Made by a program: the position numbers and the translations under genes | Source of the DNA: Limnohabitans sp. | GTDB taxonomy: Bacteria > Pseudomonadota > Gammaproteobacteria > Burkholderiales > Burkholderiaceae_C | Direction of reading: 5' to 3' | Assembly (NCBI GenBank): GCA_018883305.1 | Contig: VEQI01000018.1 | Location: 1 to 19,038, forward strand | DNA length: 19,038 nucleotides | Notes under the pieces: model-generated | The model's database searches: none | What the model saw: the letters and a program-made list of their open reading frames with translations, nothing else | Told to the model about the DNA's origin: nothing | Shown here: in pieces, positions 8,124 through 15,064 of the stretch | Layout of the letters: every line of letters starts with the position of its first letter | Numbering within the stretch: the first letter of the stretch is position 1

Positions 8124-8141
8124 GAGGGCGTGCGAACCCTC
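8124..8141. other. Small hairpin just after the SDR stop
   Basis: GAGGG (8124-8128) pairs with CCCTC (8137-8141) around an 8-base loop, 10 bases after the SDR stop codon and immediately before the stronger terminator hairpin. It has no T-tract and may only assist termination or protect a 3' end. Confidence 0.3.
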
Positions 8142-8147
8142 TCGTTG

Positions 8148-8172
8148 AAACGCCCCGATACCGGGGCGTTTT
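8148..8172. terminator. Bidirectional rho-independent terminator between convergent genes
   Basis: Ten base pairs, AAACGCCCCG (8148-8157) with CGGGGCGTTT (8162-8171), close over a 4-base loop (ATAC). On the plus strand the stem ends in four T, serving the SDR gene. On the minus strand the complement of the AAA gives a short T-tract, serving the citryl-CoA-lyase-like gene whose stop is at 8176-8178. The GC-rich stem and its place between two stop codons make this the clearest terminator in the window. Confidence 0.85.
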
Positions 8173-8175
8173 GCA

Positions 8176-8940
8176 TCAAGGCTTGGTGTAAGGCACCGCC
8201 TCGTCCACCGTTTCCCAGATGAACGCCGCCGAGGGGCGCTGCGTCTCCTCCAGGATGTGCCCCACCAAACCGGCTGAACGGCTGACCACCGCCACCCCCC
8301 GCATGATGGGCTGAGGAATGCCAATCTCGCCCAGCAAAGCCGCCGTGGCCCCGGTGGCGTTGATGGTGATGTGCCGACCGTAGACCTCATCCACTTGCTG
8401 CGACAAGGTCTTGAGCGCCTGGATGTGACGCCCTGGCACCGATTGCGCCTCGGCCACGGCAAACATTTTGGGGGTGCGTGGATCGTCCGGCTTGTGGTGT
8501 GGGTGACCAAAACCATGCAGGGGCAGTTTGCCCTGATGATGACGCTGCGCGATGGCGCGAGCACGGGCCTCCACGCCTTCGGGCGCGGACAGCATTTCCT
8601 CAATCATCTTGGCGCAACCTTCCATGGTGCCCACAAAGGTCGTGCCCACCCCCAGCAGGCCGGCTGCCACTGCGGCTTGCAAGGCATCCGGGGCAGAGTG
8701 GTAAATCAGGCGGGTGGCAATGGCGCTGGGCGTGAGGCCATGCTCCATGAGGGTGACCAGCACGGCATCCAGAATCTTCACATGACCGGCGGGCGGTTTT
8801 TTGCCGGTGAGATGAAACAGAAACATTTCCGTGAAACTCATCTCGCCAATCAGCTCCTCCACGAGATCGGCCTCGCGAACAAAAATCTGCTTGGCATCCG
8901 AACGCGCAATCGAGGTGGTGGGGACAGGTTTGGTTCTCAT
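8176..8940 (-). CDS. Citryl-CoA lyase / citrate synthase-like protein
   Basis: At 254 residues this protein matches the short citryl-CoA lyase-type branch of the citrate synthase superfamily, which cleaves or forms a citryl-CoA-like thioester. Two histidines in the positions of the citrate synthase catalytic pair are visible: His67 in EHGLTPS and His146 in GFGHPHHK followed by DPR. The CoA/carboxylate-site segment RSAGLVGHILEE begins at 221. The place where citrate synthases carry a catalytic aspartate (an NVD-like motif) reads ITINATG here, with Asn194. It may therefore catalyse a different reaction, perhaps lysis or condensation of another acyl-CoA. It lies 94 bases downstream of the TctC-type gene on the same strand, probably in one operon. 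I see no strong Shine-Dalgarno sequence before the ATG. Confidence 0.87.
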   Translation of the reverse strand: MRTKPVPTTSIARSDAKQIFVREADLVEELIGEMSFTEMFLFHLTGKKPPAGHVKILDAVLVTLMEHGLTPSAIATRLIYHSAPDALQAAVAAGLLGVGTTFVGTMEGCAKMIEEMLSAPEGVEARARAIAQRHHQGKLPLHGFGHPHHKPDDPRTPKMFAVAEAQSVPGRHIQALKTLSQQVDEVYGRHITINATGATAALLGEIGIPQPIMRGVAVVSRSAGLVGHILEETQRPSAAFIWETVDEAVPYTKP

Positions 8941-9034
8941 GGGGTTTCAGTCCGAGTGTGTCAATGGTGTGTCGGCATTCTTCATGGGGACTCGGTCAGC
9001 GTCAATGCGAACGAGTCATCCAGGCGCCTGCGGA

Positions 9035-10006
9035 TCAATCGACGCGCATGCCGGAGGCCTTGATGATGGGCGCCCAACGCCCCAACTCTTCCCGCGTGGC
9101 CGCCAGCAACTCCTGGGGCCCGGCCTTCATGGGCGAAGCACCTTGGGCCTGAAAGAAGCTGTCCATGTCCGGCAGCGCCTGCACCTTGGCCACCGCTTGA
9201 CGCATCTGCTCGATCAGCTCGCGCGGCACCCCCTTGGGGGCATACATGGCCACCCACAGCTCACCCACCAGCCCGGGCACGGCTTCATTGGCCAGCGGCA
9301 CTTGTGGCAGGGCTGGTGCGCGGTGCAGCGAAGGCACCGCCAGCGCCTTGACTTGACCGCTCTTGATGAATTGGAGGCAAGCCGGAATGGTGCTGATCAG
9401 CACCTGCAGATTGCCCGCCACCAGATCGGTCAGCGCGGGCGCCACGCCCTTGTAGGGCACATGCGTGATCTGCACGTTCTGTGACATCTTGAGCATTTCC
9501 ATCAGCAAGTGCGAGAAGGTGCCATTGCCGGCCGAGCCATAGCTCAGCTTGCCGGGCTCGCGACGCGACAGGTCGATGAGTTCGGCCAGGGTATTGACGG
9601 GCAGGCTCTTGGGCACCAGGAAGACGTGCTGCACCACAGCAATGCCCGCCACGGGTTCAAAGTCCCCCAGCGGATCAAAGCCGGTGGACTTGTAGAGCGA
9701 GGGATTGATGGTTTGTGTGCTGTTGATGGTCACCAGCCAGGTACTGCCGTCGCGGGGTGCTGACTTGGCCACATACGCTGAGCCCACATTGCCACCGGCG
9801 CCGGCCCGGTTGTCCACCACCACGGCACTGCCCAGCACCTGAGGCAGGCGCATGGCCACGGCACGCGCCATCACATCATTGGAGCCTCCGGCTGCGTTGG
9901 GCACCACGAGGCTGATGGATTTGGGCAGCGAGGTTTGCGCCGACAGGCCGGCTCCCCACAGACTGGCCGTCGCGGCCACGTTGAATTGACGTCGGTTGAT
10001 GTGCAT
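9035..10006 (-). CDS. Tripartite tricarboxylate transporter substrate-binding protein (Bug/TctC family)
   Basis: This 323-residue periplasmic binding protein is of the Bug/TctC family, which is greatly expanded in Burkholderiales and binds carboxylates or other small acids. The N-terminus NRRQFNVAATASLWGAGLSA carries an Arg-Arg pair in a Tat-like context before a hydrophobic stretch, with cleavage near residue 23. Family motifs follow: LVVPNAAGGSNDVMAR (about 33-48), VVVDNRAGAGGNVG, SYGSAGNGTFSHL and VPYKGVAPALTDLVAGN. AAGG and the YGSAGNG loop are typical ligand-contact regions. An AAGGGG lies about 8 bases before the ATG. No TctA or TctB membrane gene is nearby; Bug proteins are often orphan. 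It is divergent from the reductase operon and probably co-transcribed with the downstream citryl-CoA-lyase-like gene, suggesting that its ligand feeds that enzyme. Confidence 0.93.
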   Translation of the reverse strand: MHINRRQFNVAATASLWGAGLSAQTSLPKSISLVVPNAAGGSNDVMARAVAMRLPQVLGSAVVVDNRAGAGGNVGSAYVAKSAPRDGSTWLVTINSTQTINPSLYKSTGFDPLGDFEPVAGIAVVQHVFLVPKSLPVNTLAELIDLSRREPGKLSYGSAGNGTFSHLLMEMLKMSQNVQITHVPYKGVAPALTDLVAGNLQVLISTIPACLQFIKSGQVKALAVPSLHRAPALPQVPLANEAVPGLVGELWVAMYAPKGVPRELIEQMRQAVAKVQALPDMDSFFQAQGASPMKAGPQELLAATREELGRWAPIIKASGMRVD

Positions 10007-10021
10007 GGTGCCACCCCTTTC

Positions 10022-10034
10022 AGGTTGTGAACCT
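10022..10034. promoter_or_regulatory. Short palindrome just upstream of the TctC-type gene
   Basis: AGGTT-GTG-AACCT is a perfect 5+3+5 inverted repeat that ends 16 bases before the TctC-type start codon, upstream of its ribosome-binding site. It could be an operator or a small leader hairpin, but arms of five bases are weak evidence. Confidence 0.22.
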
Positions 10035-10082
10035 CAAGATTACCAGCGCCACTGCGGTTTGCACGCGGGCATGCCAGTCGCG

Positions 10083-10100
10083 CTGTCAAGCGATTGACAG
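10083..10100. promoter_or_regulatory. Palindrome CTGTCAA-N4-TTGACAG in the tctC/reductase divergent region
   Basis: Perfect 7-base arms surround a 4-base spacer (GCGA). Each arm contains a consensus -35 hexamer TTGACA, one on each strand, but I find no fitting -10 box at 16-18 bases from either. It therefore looks more like a protein-binding palindrome than two promoters. It sits midway in the 156-base gap, 20 bases from the TAACCAACTGGTTA palindrome, so a second regulator or cooperative binding is possible. Confidence 0.4.
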
Positions 10101-10109
10101 TGCATGGAC

Positions 10110-10138
10110 TGGGCAACAAGTAACCAACTGGTTATGAT
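10110..10138 (+). promoter_or_regulatory. Candidate promoter of the reductase-TetR-DUF993 operon
   Basis: TGGGCA at 10110-10115 and TATGAT at 10133-10138 are spaced by 17 bases. The -10 hexamer differs from consensus at one position. Transcription would begin near 10145, leaving a leader of about 18 bases with AGAGGAGA (10148-10155) as ribosome-binding site before the ATG at 10163. The 14-base palindrome at 10121-10134 fills the spacer and touches the -10 box, the usual arrangement for repression. Confidence 0.5.
10121..10134. promoter_or_regulatory. Palindromic operator TAACCAACTGGTTA, likely target of the adjacent TetR regulator
   Basis: TAACCA and TGGTTA are perfect inverted arms around two bases. 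The element occupies the spacer of the candidate promoter and overlaps its -10 box, so a bound dimer would block transcription of the reductase operon. TetR-family regulators typically bind such palindromes near their own operons, and a TetR gene is the second gene of this operon. The regulator-operator pairing is an inference. Confidence 0.6.
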
Positions 10139-10162
10139 GGTGCCACAAGAGGAGAACCCTGC

Positions 10163-11638
10163 ATGAAATTTGGCGACTTCGTCAAAGTCAAATCCCTGGC
10201 CAGCACGGCCGGCTTCAAAGACAACCTGGCCCGCCTGGGCCTGAACATGCCCTGTGACGACGAGCTGCAGTCCGGCCCCGATGCGGTGATGGCCCAGCCC
10301 CTGCAAGTGGGCCCCTTCACCATCGGCAACCGCTATGCGGTTCAACCCATGGAGGGCTGGGATGGCCTGTCCGATGGCCGCCCCAGTGACAACACACGCC
10401 GTCGCTGGCGGCATTTCGGCCTCTCGGGCGCCAAGATGGTTTGGGGTGGCGAGGCGGTGGCCGTGCGGCATGACGGCCGAGCCAATCCGCGGCAACTGGT
10501 GATGAATGCCAACACACAGTCCGAGATCGCGGGCCTGCGAGAAACCCTGGTGCAAGCGCATCGTGAGGCCATGGGCGACGACAAGGACCTGGTCATCGGC
10601 CTGCAACTCACCCACTCGGGCCGTTTCTGCAAACCCAATGACGATGCGCGCATGGAGCCACGGGTGCTCTATCACCACCCGTTGCTGGACGGCAAATTTG
10701 GACCCAGGGAGAACATCGTCCTGATGAGCGATGGTGATATCCGCCAACTCATCGACGACTTCATCGTGGCGGCTCAGCGTGCCTGGGAATGTGGCTTTCA
10801 ATTCATTGATCTCAAGCACTGCCATGGCTATCTGGGCCATGAGTTCCTGTCGGCCAAAACACGCGAGGGCGACTATGGTGGCTCGATGGCCAATCGCACG
10901 CGTTTCTTGCGCGAGCTCACACAGGGCATTCGCGCACAAGTGCCCGGCATGCAATTGGGCGTGCGATTGTCTGCCATCGACTTCCTGCCCTACCGCCCCG
11001 ACCCCACGCAATCCACCGCCGAATCGTTGGGACCGGGCATTCCGGTAGACGCCTCGCAGGCCTTGCCGTACCGGTACGGCTTTGGCACCGACGAGCAAGA
11101 CCCCAACCGCATCTCGCTGGACGAGACCGCCGAGTTCTTGCAAACGCTGGTGGACCTGGACATCCGATTGCTCAACGTCACCATTGGCAGCCCCTACTAC
11201 ACCCCGCATGTCACGCGCCCTGCCTTGTACCCGCCTTCTGACGGATACCAGCCACCCGAGGACCCTCTGGTGGGCGTGATGCGACACCTTCAATTGGTGC
11301 GTGACCTCAAGCAGCGCTTTCCGCAACTGTGCTTTGTGGGCAGCGGCTACACCTACCTGCAGGAGTTTCTGCCTTACGTGGCGCAGGCGGTGGTGCGTGA
11401 AGGCTGGACCGATCTGGTCGGCCTGGGGCGCATGATGCTGTCTTACCCCGAACTGCCGGCCGATGTGCTGGCCGGTCGCCCCCTGCAACGCAAGCGCCTG
11501 TGCCGCACATTCAGTGACTGCACCACCGCACCGCGCAACGGCATGGTCTCGGGCTGCTTCCCGCTGGACACGCACTACAAAAAGTCCCCTGCGATGGTGC
11601 GCCTGACGCAGGTCAAGAAAGACGCCAAGCTGTCCTGA
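10163..11638 (+). CDS. Old Yellow Enzyme-family NADH:flavin oxidoreductase with altered C-terminal cysteine motif
   Basis: This 491-residue FMN-dependent reductase has the TIM barrel of Old Yellow Enzyme and the barrel part of 2,4-dienoyl-CoA reductase. These reduce activated C=C bonds of enones, enoates or dienoyl-CoAs with NAD(P)H. Visible motifs are a family start at about residue 45 (QPLQVGPFTIGNRYAVQPM), QLTHSGR (148-154), the substrate-binding histidines His219 and His221 in KHCHGYLGHEFLS, and the flavin-site stretch DYGGSMANRTRF. The first 45 residues are an extension. Near the C-terminus Cys447, Cys453 and Cys465 lie where the dienoyl-CoA reductase subgroup has a four-cysteine iron-sulfur motif. 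The flavoprotein disulfide-reductase-like second half of that enzyme is absent. It has a strong AGAGGAGA ribosome-binding site and is first in an operon with the TetR gene 5 bases downstream. Confidence 0.92.
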   Translation: MKFGDFVKVKSLASTAGFKDNLARLGLNMPCDDELQSGPDAVMAQPLQVGPFTIGNRYAVQPMEGWDGLSDGRPSDNTRRRWRHFGLSGAKMVWGGEAVAVRHDGRANPRQLVMNANTQSEIAGLRETLVQAHREAMGDDKDLVIGLQLTHSGRFCKPNDDARMEPRVLYHHPLLDGKFGPRENIVLMSDGDIRQLIDDFIVAAQRAWECGFQFIDLKHCHGYLGHEFLSAKTREGDYGGSMANRTRFLRELTQGIRAQVPGMQLGVRLSAIDFLPYRPDPTQSTAESLGPGIPVDASQALPYRYGFGTDEQDPNRISLDETAEFLQTLVDLDIRLLNVTIGSPYYTPHVTRPALYPPSDGYQPPEDPLVGVMRHLQLVRDLKQRFPQLCFVGSGYTYLQEFLPYVAQAVVREGWTDLVGLGRMMLSYPELPADVLAGRPLQRKRLCRTFSDCTTAPRNGMVSGCFPLDTHYKKSPAMVRLTQVKKDAKLS

Positions 11639-11643
11639 ACATC

Positions 11644-12306
11644 ATGGCACTCGAAGCCTCCGCGCATGCATCACGTGACCCGGCCCAAAGCCGCGCGCGC
11701 ATTCTGGAGGCTGCGCGTACCGAGTTTGCCGAGCACGGGCTGGATGGCGCACGGGTGGACCGCATTGCGGCATTGGCCGGCATCAACAAGCGCATGCTCT
11801 ACCACTACTTCGGCAACAAGGACGATTTGTTCTGTGCGGTGCTGGAAGTCAATTACGCCCACAAGCGCGACTCGGAAAAAGCCCTGCACCTGGAGCATGA
11901 CGAGCCGCGCGAAGCGATTCGCAAACTCGTCGCTTTGACCTGGAACTACTACCTGGAGAACCCGGCGTTTCTCAGCTTGCTCAACAGCGCCAACCTGCAT
12001 CAGGCCCGGCATCTGCGCACCTCGGCGCATGTGCGCCAGATGCGTTCGCCCTTCGTGCGCCTGATCGGCAGCATCCTGGATCGGGGCGTGCAAGCCGGGG
12101 TCTTCCGCTCGGGCGTGGACCCCGCGCAGTTGTACATCACCATTGCCGGGCTGTCGTACTTTTACCTTTCCAACCAGCACACCCTGTCCGCCATCTTCGG
12201 GCGTTCACTCATGAGTCCTCGTGCCCGACGCGAGCGCTTGCAGCACATGACCGACGTGGTGTTGTCCTACCTTCAAACACCTCCCCCCCGTCCCCAAAGC
12301 GCGTAA
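11644..12306 (+). CDS. TetR/AcrR family transcriptional regulator
   Basis: This 220-residue one-component regulator has an N-terminal TetR DNA-binding domain at about 15-65. It starts SRARILEAARTEFAEHG, and its recognition helix is in INKRMLYHYFGNKDDLF. The remaining 150 residues form the helical ligand-binding and dimerisation domain, which would sense a pathway compound or its CoA ester. It starts 5 bases after the reductase stop and ends 2 bases before the DUF993 start, so the three genes are one transcription unit. The likely target is the TAACCAACTGGTTA palindrome in the operon promoter, giving negative autoregulation and possibly control of the divergent TctC-type gene as well. Confidence 0.93.
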   Translation: MALEASAHASRDPAQSRARILEAARTEFAEHGLDGARVDRIAALAGINKRMLYHYFGNKDDLFCAVLEVNYAHKRDSEKALHLEHDEPREAIRKLVALTWNYYLENPAFLSLLNSANLHQARHLRTSAHVRQMRSPFVRLIGSILDRGVQAGVFRSGVDPAQLYITIAGLSYFYLSNQHTLSAIFGRSLMSPRARRERLQHMTDVVLSYLQTPPPRPQSA

Positions 12307-12308
12307 CC

Positions 12309-13487
12309 ATGACCACCCTTCCGCTCATCGACCTTCACGGGCAATTGCAGACCTATGTGCTGTGCGGGCGCACCTTGCCAACGGTGTCCGCACACGCCTT
12401 CAACCGGGTGGCGTTTTCTGCGGCGCATGTGGTGGCAGATCCACGCGCCGCCATTGACCCCTGGTTGCAGTGTGCCATCGACTGGGATGCCACCTTGCAA
12501 TACCGCCACCACCTGTGGTCACTCGGCCTGGGCGTGGCCGAGGCCATGGACACGGCGCAGCGCGGCATGGGGCTGGACTGGCCTACCTCACGTGAATTGA
12601 TTCAACGCAGCCTGCAAGCGGCACGCAGTGTTCCCGGCGCCCGTGTGGCCAGCGGCTGCGGCACGGACCACCTGGCACTGGCCGACGTGCGCACACTGGA
12701 CGATGTGATCCGCGCCTATGACGAGCAGATGGAGGCCATCGAGTCCCTGGGTGGCCAGCTGATCATCATGGCCAGCCGGGCCCTGGTGAAAGTGGCGCGC
12801 TCACCCGCCGACTATGAAAAGGTCTACGACCACATCCTGTCGCAGGTCCGCGCGCCGGTCATCTTGCACTGGCTAGGCGACATGTTTGATCCGTCCCTCC
12901 AGGGCTATTGGGGCCATGCCGATCTGACCCGCGCCACCGACACGGCCCTGGGCATCATCCGGGCGCATGCGAAAAAGGTGGATGGCATCAAGATCTCCTT
13001 GCTGGATCAGCAGCGCGAGATCGACATGCGCCGGCAACTGCCACCGGGCGTGCGGATGTACACCGGGGACGACTTTAACTACGCCGAACTGATTGCGGGT
13101 GATGGGCAAGGCACACAGGACAACCACCGTCACAGCGATGCCTTGCTGGGCATCTTCGACGCCATAGCACCCGCCGCCAGTGCTGCCCTGTCCGCCCTGG
13201 CGCAGGGACAAACCGCCTTGTTCCATGAGATCCTGGCGCCCACGGTCCCTCTCTCACGCCACATCTTCCAGGCACCCACGCGCTTTTACAAAACCGGCGT
13301 GGTGTTCATGGCCTGGCTCAATGGTCACCAAGCCCACCCGGTGATGGTAGGCGGGCAGCACAGTGCGCGCTCCCTGCCGCATCTGTGTGAACTCTTTCGG
13401 TTGGCCGATCAGGCGGGCTTACTCTCTGAACCCGAGCGCAGTGCAGCCCGCATGCGCCAATGGTTGGCCGTACACGGCGTGTCTTGA
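12309..13487 (+). CDS. DUF993 / dihydrodipicolinate synthase-like TIM-barrel protein
   Basis: This 392-residue protein belongs to the DUF993 family, which is related to the dihydrodipicolinate synthase/N-acetylneuraminate lyase class I aldolases. VDGIKISLLD places Lys228 where the class I aldolases have the Schiff-base lysine (GIK motif). The strand-end motif YNxP, which carries the catalytic tyrosine in typical members, seems to be replaced by ILHWLGDMFDP (about 185-195). Other marked stretches are SGCGTDHL (115-122) and the TGDDFNY segment after the lysine. A retro-aldol or hydratase-type reaction on a 2-oxo acid is plausible, but no activity is assigned to the family to my knowledge. The start codon is 2 bases after the TetR stop; it is the last gene of the operon, with an 83-base gap before amn. 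Confidence 0.85.
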   Translation: MTTLPLIDLHGQLQTYVLCGRTLPTVSAHAFNRVAFSAAHVVADPRAAIDPWLQCAIDWDATLQYRHHLWSLGLGVAEAMDTAQRGMGLDWPTSRELIQRSLQAARSVPGARVASGCGTDHLALADVRTLDDVIRAYDEQMEAIESLGGQLIIMASRALVKVARSPADYEKVYDHILSQVRAPVILHWLGDMFDPSLQGYWGHADLTRATDTALGIIRAHAKKVDGIKISLLDQQREIDMRRQLPPGVRMYTGDDFNYAELIAGDGQGTQDNHRHSDALLGIFDAIAPAASAALSALAQGQTALFHEILAPTVPLSRHIFQAPTRFYKTGVVFMAWLNGHQAHPVMVGGQHSARSLPHLCELFRLADQAGLLSEPERSAARMRQWLAVHGVS

Positions 13488-13543
13488 GCCTGTAGGCCTT
13501 GTGTGCCCCGCGTGCCGCCATGGCGTCATGCGTGTCACATGAT

Positions 13544-13555
13544 GGCTGCGCAGCC
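13544..13555. promoter_or_regulatory. 12-base palindrome just upstream of amn
   Basis: GGCTGCGCAGCC is a perfect palindrome ending 15 bases before the amn start codon. It could bind a regulator or, as RNA, hinder ribosome access. It has no spacer for a hairpin loop, so a protein site is more likely if it is functional at all. I see no terminator for the DUF993 operon in the 83-base gap. Confidence 0.25.
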
Positions 13556-13570
13556 CAGGCACAATAAGCC

Positions 13571-15064
13571 ATGCCCATTTTGCCGCCCTTCACCGCGCCC
13601 ACCGCCTACCGGGACCCCGCCCTGGCGCTGGCGCAAGTGCAACACCTGTATCAACAAGCCACCGATCATTTGCGACAAGCCATGCAGCGCTTTGTCGCCG
13701 GTGAGCATTTTCAGGACCGTGTACGCGCCTGTTATCCCTTTGTGCGCCTGCAAACCGATACCGTCCTGCGCAGCGACAAGCAGGACACCTCCTTGCTGAG
13801 CTATGGCTTTGTCGCAGGTCCCGGCCGTTACGAATCCACACTGACCCGGCCCGACTTGTACGCAAACTATTACCGCGAGCAGTTTGAACTGCTGATGCGC
13901 AACCACGGTGTCACGTTGGAAGTGGGTGTGAGCAACCACCCCATCCCGGTGCACTTTTCGTTTGCCGAGCATGACCACGTGGAAGGTGAGCTCAGCCCCG
14001 AGCGGCGCCAACGCATGCGTGACGTGTTTGATCTGCCTGACCTGTCGTCCATGGATGACGGCATCGCCAACGGCACCTGGTCACCCGCACCGGGTCAGGC
14101 GCAGCCGCTGTCGCTGTTCACGGCCCCACGCGTGGACTATTCGCTGCATCGGCTACGCCACTACACGGGCACCCGCCCGGATCACTTCCAGAATTTTGTT
14201 CTCTTCACCAATTATCAATTTTATATTGACGAATTCATCCGCCTGGGCCGGTCCGCCGTGGCGAATCCCGTCAGCGGCTACGACGCCTTTGTCGAACCCG
14301 GCAATGTGATCACCCGAGCCAGCGGCCAACCCACCGATGCCAGCGACGCGCTGGGCGCGCCGCCCCCTCGCCTGCCGCAAATGCCGGCCTATCACCTCCA
14401 GCGCGGGGACCGTAGCGGCATCACCATGGTCAACATCGGCGTGGGCCCGGCCAATGCCAAGAACATCACCGACCACATTGCCGTGCTGCGTCCACACGCC
14501 TGGTTGATGCTGGGCCATTGCGCGGGTCTGCGCAACTCCCAGCAACTGGGCGATTACGTGTTGGCGCACGGCTATGTGCGCGAAGACCATGTGCTGGACG
14601 AGGAGCTGCCCCTGTGGGTGCCCATCCCGGCACTGGCGGAAATACAGCGCGCGTTAGAGCAGGCCGTGGCCGATGTCACCCGTTGCAGTGGCGCCGACCT
14701 CAAGCGCATCATGCGCACGGGCACCGTGGCCAGCACCGACAACCGCAACTGGGAATTGCTGCCCGACAACACCCCGCAGCGCCGCTTCAGCCAGAGCCGT
14801 GCCGTGGCGCTGGACATGGAAAGCGCCACCATCGCCGCCAATGGATTTCGTTTCCGCGTGCCCTACGGCACCCTGCTGTGCGTGAGTGACAAACCCTTGC
14901 ACGGCGAAATCAAATTGCCTGGCATGGCCAACTCTTTTTACCGTGAACGTGTGGATCAGCATTTGCGCATTGGCATGCGCGCACTGGAACTGCTGCGGCA
15001 ACAAGGGCCGGGGCAATTGCACAGCCGCAAATTGCGCAGCTTTGCCGAGGTGGCCTTTCAATGA
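13571..15064 (+). CDS. amn: AMP nucleosidase
   Basis: AMP nucleosidase (EC 3.2.2.4) hydrolyses AMP to adenine and ribose 5-phosphate in the cytoplasm, adjusting adenylate pools. The 497-residue length fits the family (about 480-500). The N-terminal regulatory domain covers about 1-180 (GPGRYESTLTRPDLYANYYREQ, SNHPIPVHF). A linker follows, then the nucleoside-phosphorylase-type catalytic domain from about 285: NIGVGPANAKNITDHIAVL, MLGHCAGLR, ALDMESATIAANG with Glu417, and CVSDKPLHGEIKLPG with the catalytic Asp440. The C-terminus LHSRKLRSF is also family-typical. The ribosome-binding site is weak. Its stop overlaps the start of the ABC ATPase gene in ATGA, which makes translational coupling likely and is an unusual partner for a purine enzyme. 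Confidence 0.96.
   Translation: MPILPPFTAPTAYRDPALALAQVQHLYQQATDHLRQAMQRFVAGEHFQDRVRACYPFVRLQTDTVLRSDKQDTSLLSYGFVAGPGRYESTLTRPDLYANYYREQFELLMRNHGVTLEVGVSNHPIPVHFSFAEHDHVEGELSPERRQRMRDVFDLPDLSSMDDGIANGTWSPAPGQAQPLSLFTAPRVDYSLHRLRHYTGTRPDHFQNFVLFTNYQFYIDEFIRLGRSAVANPVSGYDAFVEPGNVITRASGQPTDASDALGAPPPRLPQMPAYHLQRGDRSGITMVNIGVGPANAKNITDHIAVLRPHAWLMLGHCAGLRNSQQLGDYVLAHGYVREDHVLDEELPLWVPIPALAEIQRALEQAVADVTRCSGADLKRIMRTGTVASTDNRNWELLPDNTPQRRFSQSRAVALDMESATIAANGFRFRVPYGTLLCVSDKPLHGEIKLPGMANSFYRERVDQHLRIGMRALELLRQQGPGQLHSRKLRSFAEVAFQ

Noticed and set aside
10094..10099. TTGACA as the -35 box of the reductase operon
   Set aside because: No -10-like hexamer occurs 16-18 bases downstream; the TATGAT at 10133 is 33 bases away. 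It is better explained as an arm of the palindrome.
10040..11575. 511-codon open frame on the minus strand opposite the OYE-family reductase
   Set aside because: It is antisense to a clearly homologous protein, its translation has no family motifs, and long antisense frames are expected in GC-rich genes. It also crosses the divergent promoter region.
14190..14240. AT-rich patch suggesting an insertion or foreign segment in amn
   Set aside because: It encodes the Phe/Asn/Tyr/Ile-rich run NFVLFTNYQFYIDEF within an uninterrupted amn frame; the composition follows from the amino acids.
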